From: Mastigamoeba balamuthi
Lineage: Eukaryota > Evosea > Mastigamoebida > Mastigamoebidae
DNA length: 50,514 nucleotides
Direction: 5' to 3'
Assembly: GCA_902651635.1 (NCBI GenBank)
Contig: CACRSC010000118.1
Coordinates: 258,579-309,092, forward strand
Both the position numbers and the translations under genes were made by a program. The notes under the pieces are model-generated. The model did no database searches, had not been told where the DNA came from, and was given only the letters and a program-made list of their open reading frames with translations. Shown here one piece after another: positions 1 to 10,559 of the stretch (positions are counted from its first letter, which is position 1; the number at the start of each line of letters is the position of its first letter).

Positions 1-26
1 AAAACCGATGTATTTTACTTATAGTG

Positions 27-83
27 TTATCGCATGCGATAAACCTATTTTTTCTATTCTTTGAGGCTTATCGCATGCGATAA
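27..83. repeat. Pair of identical 16-bp perfect palindromes
   Basis: The sequence TTATCGCATGCGATAA occurs at 27-42 and again at 68-83, with start points 41 bp apart. Each copy is its own reverse complement. They sit in AT-rich DNA with no supported gene nearby. They could be a paired binding site for a dimeric protein or the edge of a repeat cut by the window start. No other copy was noticed by eye in the window. Confidence 0.6.
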
Positions 84-1321
84 AACTGAAATACTAAGAA
101 ATCCCAAACTTTATTATCACTTTTTCCATTTGTAAGCCTTTGTTTCCTGATTTCAAATGTGACTTTTGCCTTCTTTTCTTCATTTAATGGGGGTGTCCAT
201 GGGAAATAGTTTAGACAAAGGGAAAGTCGTTTTAGCCTCTGTTTGGAGTGGAGGCAATGGCGCTGGGCCGCGGTCAGCAAGCTTGGGCTCGACAGGCAGC
301 ATAGATCAGTGCTGTCTGCGGCACTCGAGGACGGTGGTGTGCTGTGGAGCGTCTCATCTTCTGAATGAATATAATATGCATTATCAAGTCACAGATTCAA
401 GTATTTTTGTACAAAAGGCATCTCCAGTTGTACAAAAAAGGGGGGTTGAGACACCTAAGAGTGTTGGGGCTTCTCGGGGGTGTCTCTGAGATCAGAGCAA
501 TAAAGATCTGTGTTACTAGACGGTGTCACTGCAACGATATTGACCGGGGATGGGGAATAACAGTGGAACGTGGGAAGGCTTCAGGAAGGAATCTCGCAGA
601 ATCAGCGGTCCAGTGACTAGACGGTAGTCACATCATCTTCTGTAACAGGAGTTTTCAGGTTAACTCTGCGTGAGTCAAAGGCAGGCTGCTGACCAATACA
701 AGGAAATCCTGGAACGCCCATTTGTTAACATAAAGAGGAAATAGAATACTATTGATTGACGGAACCGGTATGCAAAATCAGGAAAAGAAGAAAGAAAGAT
801 ATAAATTCGTTTCCTGTTCCGCTACCAGTGAGAAATGAGCTCTTTCGAGCCAGGGGCGTTGGGGTAGGAGGGGGGAGGGGAGGGTGACGGTAGGCGGTGG
901 GTCTGGAGGGAGGGCATGTGTATTGTGGGGCTTGAATGCAAAATCAGGAACACAGACAGATCCGAAACACTTCACAAGAGTATTTAGCACACCATAGTAC
1001 TATGAAGCAGTCTGCTCGTCTGAAGAACAAGAACTCGAATCAGTGAATATGAAAAATGTATAAATTGCAATACAGTCTTTACTAAGAACTATTTTTCATT
1101 CAACGATGAGTTTGATACATTCAGACAGCTTTATATTACAAAAATGAGAGCATTTTACAGCTGATATCACTTTGAGGAAATGTCACATAATGCTGGTCTT
1201 AGTGGGAATAATAGTGTATGTTTTTTGATATTCATTCAAATAAGAGAAATGCTGTGCCAGTATTGTTACCCTTATCTATCTACACCTCTCAAGGAATGTT
1301 TTCCAGCTGTAATTTCATAAA
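84..1321. other. AT-rich stretch with no supported gene
   Basis: Only short open frames with no recognisable domain, no consistent splice structure and AT-biased composition are present. A slightly GC-richer patch at 230-620 and a G-rich patch at 840-910 do not support a gene model. I see nothing else here. Confidence 0.5.
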
Positions 1322-2012
1322 CTAATACCACATTGCTCTCCTCAAAAAGAAGTTGACATCATGTCGGCCCACAGGCGTTTTGGGCACTGCAGTAATGGGC
1401 ACTTTACGACCCGGTATGACGTAAGACCTGGGTGTGATTAGCTTGTTGCACTTGCCAGATTCTGTTGTGGGCCCAGTGTGCAGGAACTGCTCAACCTCGT
1501 CCATCGAGAACGCCAAGGCCTTCTTCTTCATGTGCTTGTCCATCTTCTTTGTGATGAGCTCGTCGATGCCCACGAGCTGTGTGTCCTTGATCTTGAGCCA
1601 GAACTCGCTCTTGAGGTACGAAAGAAGGTGGCTCCGGTGAGTCCACATCGAGGTCGCCGTGTAGGTGTCGAGATCCACGCGCAAGAATAACTTCACCAGG
1701 TCAACTAAGAGCGCATGCCCGTTGAGGAACTTCATGAACTGTGCACCAACGTGTGCGCACCTGGATTGTGCTGGGCTTGTCTTCCGCCATGCTCTGCACG
1801 AAGATCATGCCATCCTGAGACGAGAGGAACTCAATCCCATCGTGGGAGGTTGCAGAAGCCTTTGCCTCGTCCCTTCTGGCACGGCACTGTGCCATCTGCT
1901 GTTCAGCATCTCCTGCTGGGTCATCCATCTTTTTGTGTCGAATCCTGAAAGAAAAGAGACACATGCTGACATCAGCTCGCAAAAATTGGCCGGACCCACA
2001 TAAAATTGTCAA
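1322..2012 (-). pseudogene. Decayed Crypton-like tyrosine recombinase fragment
   Basis: Two overlapping minus-strand frames (2012-1701 and 1735-1322) join through a frame change near 1720. The second reads like the N-terminal core-binding domain of the Crypton/KIAA1958-type tyrosine recombinases. It has a helix beginning MWTHRSHLLSYLKSEFW, then a basic run HMKKKALAFSMDEVEQFL, matching the family pattern of KKSK followed by an F-[ST]-x-E-E-[IV]-x-x-F-L helix that leads into the catalytic domain. The catalytic R-H-R-Y portion is missing: the frame drifts after about 1450 and ends at 1322. It is best read as a truncated, frameshifted remnant. The family call rests on pattern recognition of one domain. 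Confidence 0.42.
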
Positions 2013-2175
2013 TGTAGGGTCGGGGCTCTGAAAATTGCGCCCCTACACAGCCTGGGAAGGGCGTCTGGGGCCCTACACTTGCCTCCACTCCACTCCGGCT
2101 GCACTTCGGGCCCCTCCAGCCTCTTCCCAGGCTGTTCCGGGGCGTAATGTTCAGATTACGCCCCGACCCTACGTT
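2011..2175. repeat. Foldback element (imperfect inverted repeat)
   Basis: The left arm, about 2011-2060, and the right arm, about 2121-2175, are imperfect reverse complements. Shared blocks include GTAGGGTCGGGGC at the outer ends and CAGCCTGGGAAG at the inner ends, with a GC-rich loop of about 60 bp between them. Its GC content is well above the flanks. This resembles a small non-autonomous foldback or MITE-like element. No coding capacity is seen. Confidence 0.6.
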
Positions 2176-3719
2176 ACTATCTAAAACTGATCCTATCCAG
2201 GGCCAAATCCAAGCCACCTCACTCTGCTGCTGCTCTTCTCAGATTTCTTCATCTTCAGGCTTCTGTCTGAACTATTTTCTGGTGTTTGCATGCTGTTTTG
2301 GCCAAGTTTCAGGCTTCAATAAAAAAAACTGGTCATTACTGAATTTTATGTACTGCCACAAAGTTGGTGTATGTAGCACTAAAATTCAGTGTAGCACTTT
2401 ATATGCATATTGCACATTATCCGTATAGTGATGCATGGGTATATTGTGCATGCATTGGTACATGCACATTCTGTGCAATTTCAACCAATTTCAATTTTCA
2501 TTTGAAATCAATTCCTCTCTTTAATTTTTGAATTCTCAGCACAGTGGTGCTTCAGCAGCACTGTGCAGCATCTCATCTGCTGTGCAGAGAGGCATTGCAC
2601 ATTCTCTGGTGACATAACTTATGTGTAGTCAGATCATGCCAGTTGATGTGCTGGTCATGCATGTCTTGCTTATCCTTCTGCTCCTGCTCACTGTCAGGGC
2701 CTCAGATGCCACCTGCGGCACCGGACCCCATCCTGCAATAAAAGTAAGTTAGATGCACAAAGGAGAAGGGAAGTGAAAGGGGCAGAAGGGAAAGGAAAGG
2801 GAGGGCACATTTTTATTGCAGCAGATCTTGGCTGCTGCCTCTTTTTCCCAGCACAATGTGCATAATGCACATAATACCTTATGGTTTATGCTTCAGCCAA
2901 TGCTGCTTGCCGAACCTGCAGTAGGTAGGACATCATAAACAATAATGGTGCACTTTCAGGGGGAAAGGGGAAAAGAGAGAAATTAACTGAAATGGAGAAG
3001 AATAGGGAAGAAAGGGGGCAGTGCACCTTTTTATGCTGCCCAGAAGCCACAACGTTCCTCATCTGAACGGTCTGCAGGAGACAGAGCATTACTCCCAGAG
3101 CGAGTTTTGATGGGAATATTCAGCATCAAAAATGGCAGTAATGACCAAATGTTTAATGTACATACTCTGCCCTGGACAGCATTCAGATGATAATATTTGG
3201 GCCATTCTGAAGGCCAGGGTAATAAGTGAAACCCTCGTTCTTTACTGTCTTGGTTCACTGTATTAGAATTGTGTGAAGACAACTCTCAGTGGAGTTTGCC
3301 GAAAATGTTGGTAAACTCAATCTCTCGTTTACAGGCAGTTATTGAGGCACAAGGAGATTATGCAATATTCTGATCAGTTTTTACAGGTAAGTACATTTGT
3401 AATGTAGAGTAGATTTGAACATTGTTTCACAATAGGGAACACTGTAGCCACTTACAAATTTGAGACATACCTTATTATTAATGTGTGCAAATCTTGTTTC
3501 TGCTCTTCTTTGTGACAAATGAGCCCTTGCGTGCAGTTTCAGAGAGGTGATGCTCTAACATTTGATGATTGCAATAGTGAAGTGAGCAAGCACATCCATG
3601 AGATAATTTTCTATCTGTCCTTAATGTATGCTGACGAAGGTTGCAAAACCACTTGAATTTTGACTGCATGCTGAAGATTAGCTCGGGGTCGGAAGCATTG
3701 TTGATCTAAGAAATTGAAA
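2176..3719. other. AT-rich stretch, no supported gene
   Basis: Contains TGCA-rich low-complexity sequence at 2340-2620. Two purine-rich blocks at about 2755-2830 and 2955-3045 are loosely similar to each other: each has GGGAAAGG-type runs and ends near a T-rich block followed by TGC. No splice-consistent coding structure was recognised. Confidence 0.45.
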
Positions 3720-4260
3720 CTATTTGCAGTCCCTGTGCAGGACCAGCAACCCGCTACTTATGATGATGCACTTGAGCCCCGTGTGCACAATGGCTTGCAT
3801 CTTGCGACACTCAACGAAGGCCTGGCATGCTGCCTTGGTGAGGTTAGACTGTGGCTGGGGCTTCCATACAGGTAGCAGTTGGAGAGCTCGATGCTGGGCC
3901 TACACTGCTGGGCCAGGCATGTGACCAGGCCTGGTCGACAGCATCCCCACTGTGAGTTGCGATTCATGCACTTCACTCTGCCTGGGCTCGAGCAGGTGGG
4001 CACACGACGTCTCCACCACAGCTTGTCTCGCAGTCCAGGAACGTGTGCAAGGGGCCTGTTGGGGGTGATGACCCTGAAGGCCAGGATGTGCCTCGATGTC
4101 CTCGACCCTGAGAGTGGCGTCATGCTGAAGCTGGCTTTGGTCTGTCGTCACTGCAAAGACCAGGGCGAGATGATCTCCAAGTTCTTGTATTCTGATGTCA
4201 TCTTTCCTTCCCTGTCATTGCCTCACGAGCGACCTGGTCGAGAACTGTCCTAAGGCACCT
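3720..4260 (-). other. GC-richer, coding-like island of unknown nature
   Basis: Composition rises to that of the genes in the right half and several frames stay open on both strands. A minus-strand frame at about 3871-3724 is cysteine-rich and codon-like, and neighbouring frames stay open to about 4150. No frame is continuous, no domain is recognised, and no convincing splice sites join the pieces. It could be an old pseudogene or a GC-rich repeat. Confidence 0.25.
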
Positions 4261-4625
4261 AGGCACAGCGTGTGCTGCGGACATGATGGCATTGGTCACA
4301 GGTCATTAAACCAACAAAAAGATGGAAAGTTGGGATTAACAACTCACAGTGCAGGTGTGCGGTGTGGTGTGCATCAACCTTACTTCTGTCTGCCCAACGT
4401 GAGACAGTCCCTGTGCGAAAACCCAACCCAAATAGGTCTGAAGGTGTAAGCCAGGTGAACAGACTCAGCACAGCCAAGGCCTAATTGTACATCAGGTCTA
4501 CGATGCCCGCCATGCGAGTATGACAATTAAGGCGAGTTGAGGACTGTATGAAGCAACTGTGTTTGATCATCTGAAGGATCCGCGAGGCCTTCTGCTGGCT
4601 GCCTTGCACAAGAGCCGACTGTCAG
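4261..4625. other. Spacer with no gene seen
   Basis: Short frames only. This stretch lies 3' of the minus-strand gene ending at 4633. No clear polyadenylation signal or repeat stands out. Confidence 0.4.
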
Positions 4626-4823
4626 GCCGTCGTCATGAGCTGCTACGAGAAGCACAGACGCCCCGAGGGGCCTGACACGAGGTTAGCCAGGGGATCAAAC
4701 AGATGCCGGGAACTCTAGCCACCACGGGTCTGAGAGTTCCACGGGGTCTGCCATCAACTCTGGCAAACACGTGGCAGGCCCCTCGGGGCGTCGGTCCTTC
4801 TCGTACCAGTTCATGACGACGGC
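4626..4823. repeat. 51-bp inverted repeat at the 3' end of a gene
   Basis: Positions 4626-4676 and the reverse complement of 4773-4823 match at about 46 of 51 bases, with a spacer of about 96 bp. The right arm lies in the coding tail of the minus-strand gene 4633-5903. In one frame it reads AVVMNWYEKDRRPEGP, and the left arm read on the plus strand gives the related AVVMSCYEKHRRPEGP. The left arm is therefore an inverted copy of the gene's own tail. Confidence 0.7.
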
Positions 4824-5903
4824 GTGCCAGTCGTTCACCAACTGCAGGATCTGCACGGCAGGGTCCAAGCTGTCCTGTTCCAGAGTTTTCAAGAGAAGGA
4901 ACAAAATCCACCACCTTTTCAGCGTCTGTGGGCGCTTGAGGAGCGGGAGAGGAAACCCCCACAGGGGCATCAGCGGGAACCCTCGTGTGAGAGTCTCCTG
5001 CCACGGCCTGGAGGCCGGATCCCTGATGGGATAGGCGAGGGTCTGTAAGGCCCTCGCCGAGCACAGCCTCCGCACCTGTGGGTGCTCGGGGAGTGCATGC
5101 AGAAGACGAGTCCCGAGGCTCGGGAGTCGTCTCTGCTGGGGCACTGTGGCCCCCAGCGGTAGTCTCTGGTGGAAACGTGTCGCTGTGATGCCTCTTGCGG
5201 CCCCTCGTGCTGCTGCTGCTGTCGCTGCCGTCGCTGCCGTCGTGGAAGACGGTCCAGAAGGCCACGTCGTTCCTGCCGGGCAGGAAGAACGCGTGCATGC
5301 GCTGGCCCCGAGGGCCCTCCCAGTAGTTGACCCACACGTCGTCCCTCTTGCTGTTGCCGCTCTGCGTGTGCGCGACATGACTCAGGGTCAGACCGTTCTC
5401 GGCAGCAGGGTAGCGGGGGCTGAGGTGTGCTGGCGTGCGTCTGCTGTGTGGGTTCGGGTCTGCTGTGTGGGTTCGGGGGTGGCGCTCACCTTGTTGATCC
5501 AGCCCCCTTCTTTCTTGGTGCCCTTCCTGGGAGTGCTCCACGTGTTGCCTCTGCGCCACCCGCAGTTGACCAGCTCGTAGCCCCCGCTGCCCTCGGGCCC
5601 CGCAGGCTCGGGCGGCATGGCGGGCACCTCCAGCTCCGGCACAGCGGCGTCACGGGCCCCCGTGGGGTGGAACAGAGCGTGGGCCACGACCAGCGCCTGC
5701 ACGCCGCCAGCGTGGACGACGACGCTCTGCGTGGGCCTGCTGCTGCTGAGGGCCCTCGCGAGGGCGTCGGTCAGCACCCGCAGCTCTGCAGACAGGGCGC
5801 TGCTGCTGCCCCTCTGGGCGTCGCTGATCTGCTGCTCAGAGAGCTGCCACAGACGCTGCTCCCTCTGCTCCTTGGTCTCGGTCGACTTGAGCTTCCTCGG
5901 CAT
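4633..5903 (-). CDS. Unknown protein A, member of a local paralogous family
   Basis: Two exons: 5903-5490 and 5361-4633. The 128-bp intron has donor AAG|GTGAGC and acceptor CGCAG|AGC, phase 0. The product is about 380 residues. Residues 1-138 contain a helical N-terminal segment and a Gly/Trp-rich region. Exon 2 opens with SGNSKRDDVWVNYWEGP, followed by QRMHAFFLPG and a VAFWT-type motif. The same exon boundary, phase and motifs recur in the gene at 12034-12952, so the model is supported by comparison. After about residue 185 the sequence becomes Ser/Pro/Thr-rich and unconserved. The C-terminal frame is doubtful, because an alternative frame ending at 4695 carries the segment duplicated in the inverted repeat. 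No known domain was recognised; the conserved core may be lineage-specific. Confidence 0.65.
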
Positions 5904-6869
5904 GGCGGACCCGGTGGGTTTGCTCTCGGGGGACCCAGTGGGTTTGTGAGCCCTGAGGAAAACTGCACCCCACTTTTTATCGCGTCTCTTTTGGCTGCAC
6001 GTGGCATCTTTGACGTTGCCAACGTCGACGTCTTCGAGGAGGAGAACGTTCAGCCCAATTCCCTAGCTGCCCCTCTCTTGGCATCATGATTAGGGAGGGA
6101 CAACAAACGGCTCTGTTTCAGGTTCGGAGTGAGGGGAAACAATCATTGAACTGTCCGGATCTTCAATTGGAGCGAATTCACACTCAAAGTACAGCAGGCA
6201 TTCTTATTTGTGAACAACGATACCCATTTGTAGCATTGCACAGAAGGGCTGTGACTAGGCGATCTTATTGACAGGGTTGAAGACAGGATGTATACAACTG
6301 TTCAAAGTATTGATTATAATGTCACAGTTAATTGATAGATGGTGACAGATCTGCCCTAGCCATCTTGGAATGGCTAGAAGGGATCCCCAGGTAGGCTGGG
6401 TTATGAGATCACAGTAACTACACAAGTTGACAGACTCTGTCTTCTTTTTCTAGGCCAAGAGCCTGAGTGATCAAAAAAACCAGTTAAAGAGTAGAAGAAA
6501 GAAAGCACACACAAATGCCAAATAAACAATAGGAACGTGTAGACAATGTAATGAACGTTCGAACGAGCCCTGAATCATAAGTGTGAGACGATTTAACAGT
6601 GCATAAGCTCTCTTAAATGCCAAGGAATAAGTAGTACCCATATGGAACTGCACAGAACCGTGTAGTTTAAACCCTTAAATTGTTTTTCTTTTTTCTTCCC
6701 GATATCTGTTTACTGCATTCAGTGCAGTATAATGCACAGCATGAATGCAATGGCGTGCCATGCCTGATCCATCTATGTACCATTTGTTGCTTGTATGGTA
6801 GTTGTTAAAGCAGTACTGGTATCTTATCTTTTTCGAAAATCGAAAAACGTCGTTTCTGGTATCTTATCT
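5904..6869. other. Upstream region of gene A, then AT-rich spacer
   Basis: Just upstream of the gene A start a 17-bp direct repeat, GGACC(C)(G/A)GTGGGTTTG, occurs at about 5907 and 5930 and may be promoter sequence. From about 6080 on the DNA is AT-rich with no supported gene. Confidence 0.35.
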
Positions 6870-7130
6870 TTTTTCATGCTGTATCACATCAAGTGATGTA
6901 GTGGCACGTAGAAGACCCTTCTGCAGCAGTCCGTAGTGCGATGAATGAACTACGTGGCATAGTGGAGGGTCTGCTACACGCTGCTATGCATGATGCTACT
7001 ACATGCTGCTACACATCATACATAGCAGTGCGTAGCAGACCCTTCACTATGCCATGTAGTTCATTCATTGCACTATGCACTGCTGCGGCAGGGTCTGCTA
7101 CGCACCACTACACATGAAGGTGCTATGTGC
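6870..7130. repeat. Long foldback (hairpin) element
   Basis: Arms of about 85-115 bp (left about 6875-6988, right about 7021-7130) are imperfect reverse complements around a loop of about 32 bp (6989-7020). Matching blocks include ATGAATGAACTAC on the left against GTAGTTCATTCAT on the right, GGCATAGTG against CACTATGCC, and GGGTCTGCTAC against GTAGCAGACCC. The motif GTAGCAGACC also recurs throughout 7890-8490, so both belong to one local repeat family. No coding capacity. It resembles a non-autonomous foldback or MITE element. Confidence 0.75.
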
Positions 7131-7889
7131 TGCTACACATGAAGGTACTGTGCCACTACATAATTAGGCAGCCCACCTATCTACTACAATCTTCCTACAT
7201 CCTCTTTCATACCTAAATCAAGTGATTAAACACAATTTTAACTGTTATCAAAAGGGCAGGCAGGTTATGTTTTTGCTTTTGGGATAGAGGAGCCCAGGGC
7301 AAGCAGAAAACGTTTGAGTGAGAAGAAGAGAGGAAGAGAGATCACTGAGGACCAGCAGGTATCTGAGAAGAGAATGAATGGACCAGCATCAGCTTCCTGG
7401 TCTGCATGCCTGCCTCAACAGCATGTGTGAGAGTTTTCATCCTGGAATATATATGCTTGTATTAACACAGAGAGAACAAGGGAGAAAGGAAGAAGGGGGT
7501 TTCATACCTTATAATAAGGTCGTTCAGAGTCCCACCAAGCATCAGCATTGCCTTGAACCCAGCTCTGACCTCTCCAAAGGTACAGGGTGGATGGGCACGC
7601 TCCTTACTGGGCTTAGCATTATCATGATCGGCCCAGCCTGCCCAGTACAGCCCTTGTTTTTGTTCTTGCACTTGTTCTTGTGCTTCTTGGTGGGGGGTTT
7701 TTCGTGGTGTGTCCTTACTGCACATTCTTTTTTTCAAAAAGCCGTTATATGACATCAATAGCAGCATAAGAAGGGCGAAGTCTCTAAAGAATCAAAGATT
7801 TGCACTGTGGTACTATTGTCTGTGTAGCAGGCAAGTATGCTGGGCAGAACAGAATTAAGGAAGTCTGTTAGAGGTTATGATTAACATTG
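7131..7889. other. AT-rich spacer with no supported gene
   Basis: A 124-codon plus-strand frame at 7378-7752 has a hydrophobic C-terminal third, but its codon use is AT-rich and no domain, splice signal or homologous frame supports it. Nothing else was recognised. Confidence 0.4.
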
Positions 7890-8490
7890 CAGAACCTCTG
7901 CTATGTGCTGCTAAATGGGTATCTTCTGCTATGCTATATAGTAGAAGGCACTGAAGTGCCTTGTGCTACGTGGTGTGGTGTAGCAGACACAATGCTGTAG
8001 ACTGCATTGCAGAAGGTCTGCTATACAGTGCTACACTGATACTCTGCTATATAGCATAGCAGAAGGCACTAGAGCACCTTTCACTGTATGTATGGTGTGG
8101 CAGACCCTATAGTTAGTGAGCAGCAGTGTGTAGCAGACCTTCTGCTACAAGTTGCTACACAAATACCTTCACTATGCTGTATAGCAAAAGGTGCTGGAAT
8201 GCCTTCCACCACACAGTGTCACAGACCCTAGTGTAGCAGTGTGTAGCAGACCTTCTGCTACACACCGCTATGAGTACATCTGCTACGTGCCACTATTCAT
8301 ACCTCTGCTACATGCCACTATGCAAAAACCTCCACTACGCACTGCTACACATACCTCTGCTATGTGCCGCTATGCAAATACCTCTGCTATGCACTGCTAT
8401 GCATACCTCTACTACACACTGCTATGTGAATACCTCTGCTACACTACACACCACTATGTAAACCTCTGCTATGCACCACTATGCAAATCT
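7890..8490. repeat. Field of degenerate tandem repeats with palindromic core
   Basis: At 8270-8490 a unit of about 26-27 bp built on the theme CCTCTGCTATGTGCCGCTAT repeats about eight times with substitutions. At 7890-8270 longer, looser units share GTAGCAGACCTTCTGCTAC, whose halves GTAGCAGA and TCTGCTAC are reverse complements. The open frames over this stretch are by-products of the repeat and are not treated as genes. The motif links this field to the foldback element at 6870-7130. Confidence 0.7.
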
Positions 8491-8629
8491 ATTCCATATC
8501 ATTAAGCTGATCTTCATAAGTTGTTCTTTGCTATTGCTCATGAGTTATTCAATGGCCATGAACAACATACTGTTTCTTGCTAAACTCAGCCATTGTAACG
8601 ATTGCATTCCTTCTGTACATTTAAGAACA

Positions 8630-8880
8630 GCCATTAGTGCCATTTGAACTGCGCAGTTGCCGCAATTCCAATGGTGCTTTTTCCATTGAAAATGGTGAAG
8701 ATGATGAGAAGCTAGAGGGTCCGTGAGGTTCTCAGCCCACGTTTTGACCTGGTCTATTTTTGAGGAATAATTATGTGACCAAGCAGGTATCCACGAAGTA
8801 CTGAGCAGGCTGAGCAGGTATATCTATGTGGTACCATGCACTTTTTTGCGGGACCTGCATGGGTACATACTTAGTACTAA
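8630..8880 (+). repeat. Dispersed repeat, copy 1
   Basis: Begins AGCCATTAGTG, continues with GCAGTTGCC and AATGG-type blocks, then AAGCTA, TACTGAGCAG and TTTTTTGCGGGACC, and ends near a GTACT. The same blocks occur in the same order and orientation at 9451-9612. The copies are diverged and differ in length by about 90 bp of insertions or deletions. Non-coding. Confidence 0.5.
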
Positions 8881-9450
8881 TGATCTATTAAGTTATTGCA
8901 GCAAATATGTTTAAAAGAACAAGAGTATTAAGCTCTTCAACAAGCCTGCAATAAGAACGTGATCACGAACATGTAATGAGCATTTCTTAATGCTCTTGTC
9001 ATGCGAATAGCACCTCTCTATGGGGAAACAAATTTCAATTTGAACTAATACTGTTTCTAACTTAAAAGTACAGGAGGGGCGTGCGAAATACAGGGAGGGA
9101 ATCGACTTATATGAAAAGGGATCAAATGGGATTTGGCAGACTGCAGGCTGAGCTCAGTGCAGTAATGTCCAGCCCACTAATGTTCAATGTTCATTACCAT
9201 CATGGACCACAGGGGGAACAAGGATGGTCATTATGTAATTTTTGCACTTTGTGCTTTGATAAGAAGACTAAAATTGTATAAAAACCTAGAAAACCCTTGA
9301 TTCTTGTCATGTCAGAACCTCCAACCTCACATTTTGACACACCTTTCTAATGGCACAGAAAGAATATTCAGCCTGTTGTATTGGTGTTTTCAGGAATTTA
9401 TTGAGCTTTAAGCACAATGCTATCTTTGCAATGGTTGTGATTTACAGATA
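8881..9450. other. AT-rich spacer between the two repeat copies
   Basis: No supported gene. A short plus-strand frame at 9081-9281 has no recognisable feature. Confidence 0.4.
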
Positions 9451-9612
9451 GCCATTAGTGTCATTCAATTCGAACCATGCAGTTGCCTGATTCGAATGGT
9501 TGAAAGTGCCAAGAAGCTAAACTGAGTGAGTTCCCACGTGGTACTGAGCAGATACCCATCATGATCAGCCTTTTTTTGCAGGATCCAGATGGATACTTGC
9601 TTTGTACTGCTT
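9451..9612 (+). repeat. Dispersed repeat, copy 2
   Basis: Shorter relative of 8630-8880: AGCCATTAGTG, then GCAGTTGCC, AAGAAGCTAAA, GGTACTGAGCAG, TTTTTTTGCAGGATCC and a terminal GTACT. Order and orientation match copy 1, suggesting two insertions of one degenerate element rather than chance similarity. Confidence 0.5.
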
Positions 9613-10559
9613 CCTTCTTCTTATCATTCTCTCTCTTTTCTTTCTTCCTGCAGTGGTACATCTGCCCTAAGATCAGCCCAACCATTACTATGAATGCTCT
9701 ATGATCCAGTACATAGGAACCACCAACTTAGAACTGAGATTATGCATGAATATGTATTTTATTGGAAGAAGTTAGAAGTAGTTCCCCTTTACACTACTGA
9801 CACTCACTTTCCTGCAGGGAATTAATGTTAAGTGAAACAATTTCAGCAGTGTTACCTCATTCAGAGATACTTCTTCAGTACTACTCATAAAGGCAGCAGC
9901 AACTACAGCATCAGAAGCAGCTCTGATATCAGTTGTAGTAGCAGCAGCATAAGCAGTACATCAGCACCTGCATCAGCAACAGCAGTACCACTAGGTTAAG
10001 GCCAGACCAATAAGAGTGACCATTTCATCATAGTCATTTAATGAGAGTGAAATCATAACAGTCCTTCTTCCGGAAAATTGATTCTGTCTTCACTCCTCTC
10101 CCATTAATTCTCACTTCCTCAGTCATTCTGCTTCCACTGACACTTCTGCCCTCTGACAACATTGCTTTGTTGGTCATATTTCATTGTTTTACTTAGGGGT
10201 AAATGGGGGGGAAAGTGAATATGCAGTACCCACGTGATACAGTGCTTACCAACCGAGCTGGATAGGCTGATCTAATCATGAAATAGTGCTTTGGTATTTA
10301 GTTGGTTATCGTAATGATAATAAGGAATTCTGTTCCGTAATATCTTTCATTTGAATTAGGAGCTTATTCTGAATTATATTATTCATAATCTATAAATGGC
10401 CCTCTTAAAGAAGTTCATCTGGGTTCTTTGGTTCATACAGACCCATGAGATGGGGGCCCCAGATGTCAGCCACTGCAGCTGCAAAGAATGCAAAGCTCAA
10501 CATCAAAACAGCTCGGTTCTGGAAGGATTACTGTTCTGCAGACCGTGAAAAGCCCCATC
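9613..10559. other. AT-rich spacer with an AGC-rich low-complexity patch
   Basis: About 9885-9995 is an interrupted (AGC/AGT)n low-complexity stretch. The remainder holds no open frame of note and no clear terminal inverted repeat for the Tc1-like element that follows. Confidence 0.4.

Noticed and set aside
8191-8505. Open frame rich in Tyr, Cys, His and Ala over the repeat field
   Set aside because: Its periodic amino-acid pattern exactly follows the 26-27-bp DNA repeat, and the repeat is better explained as non-coding tandem DNA.
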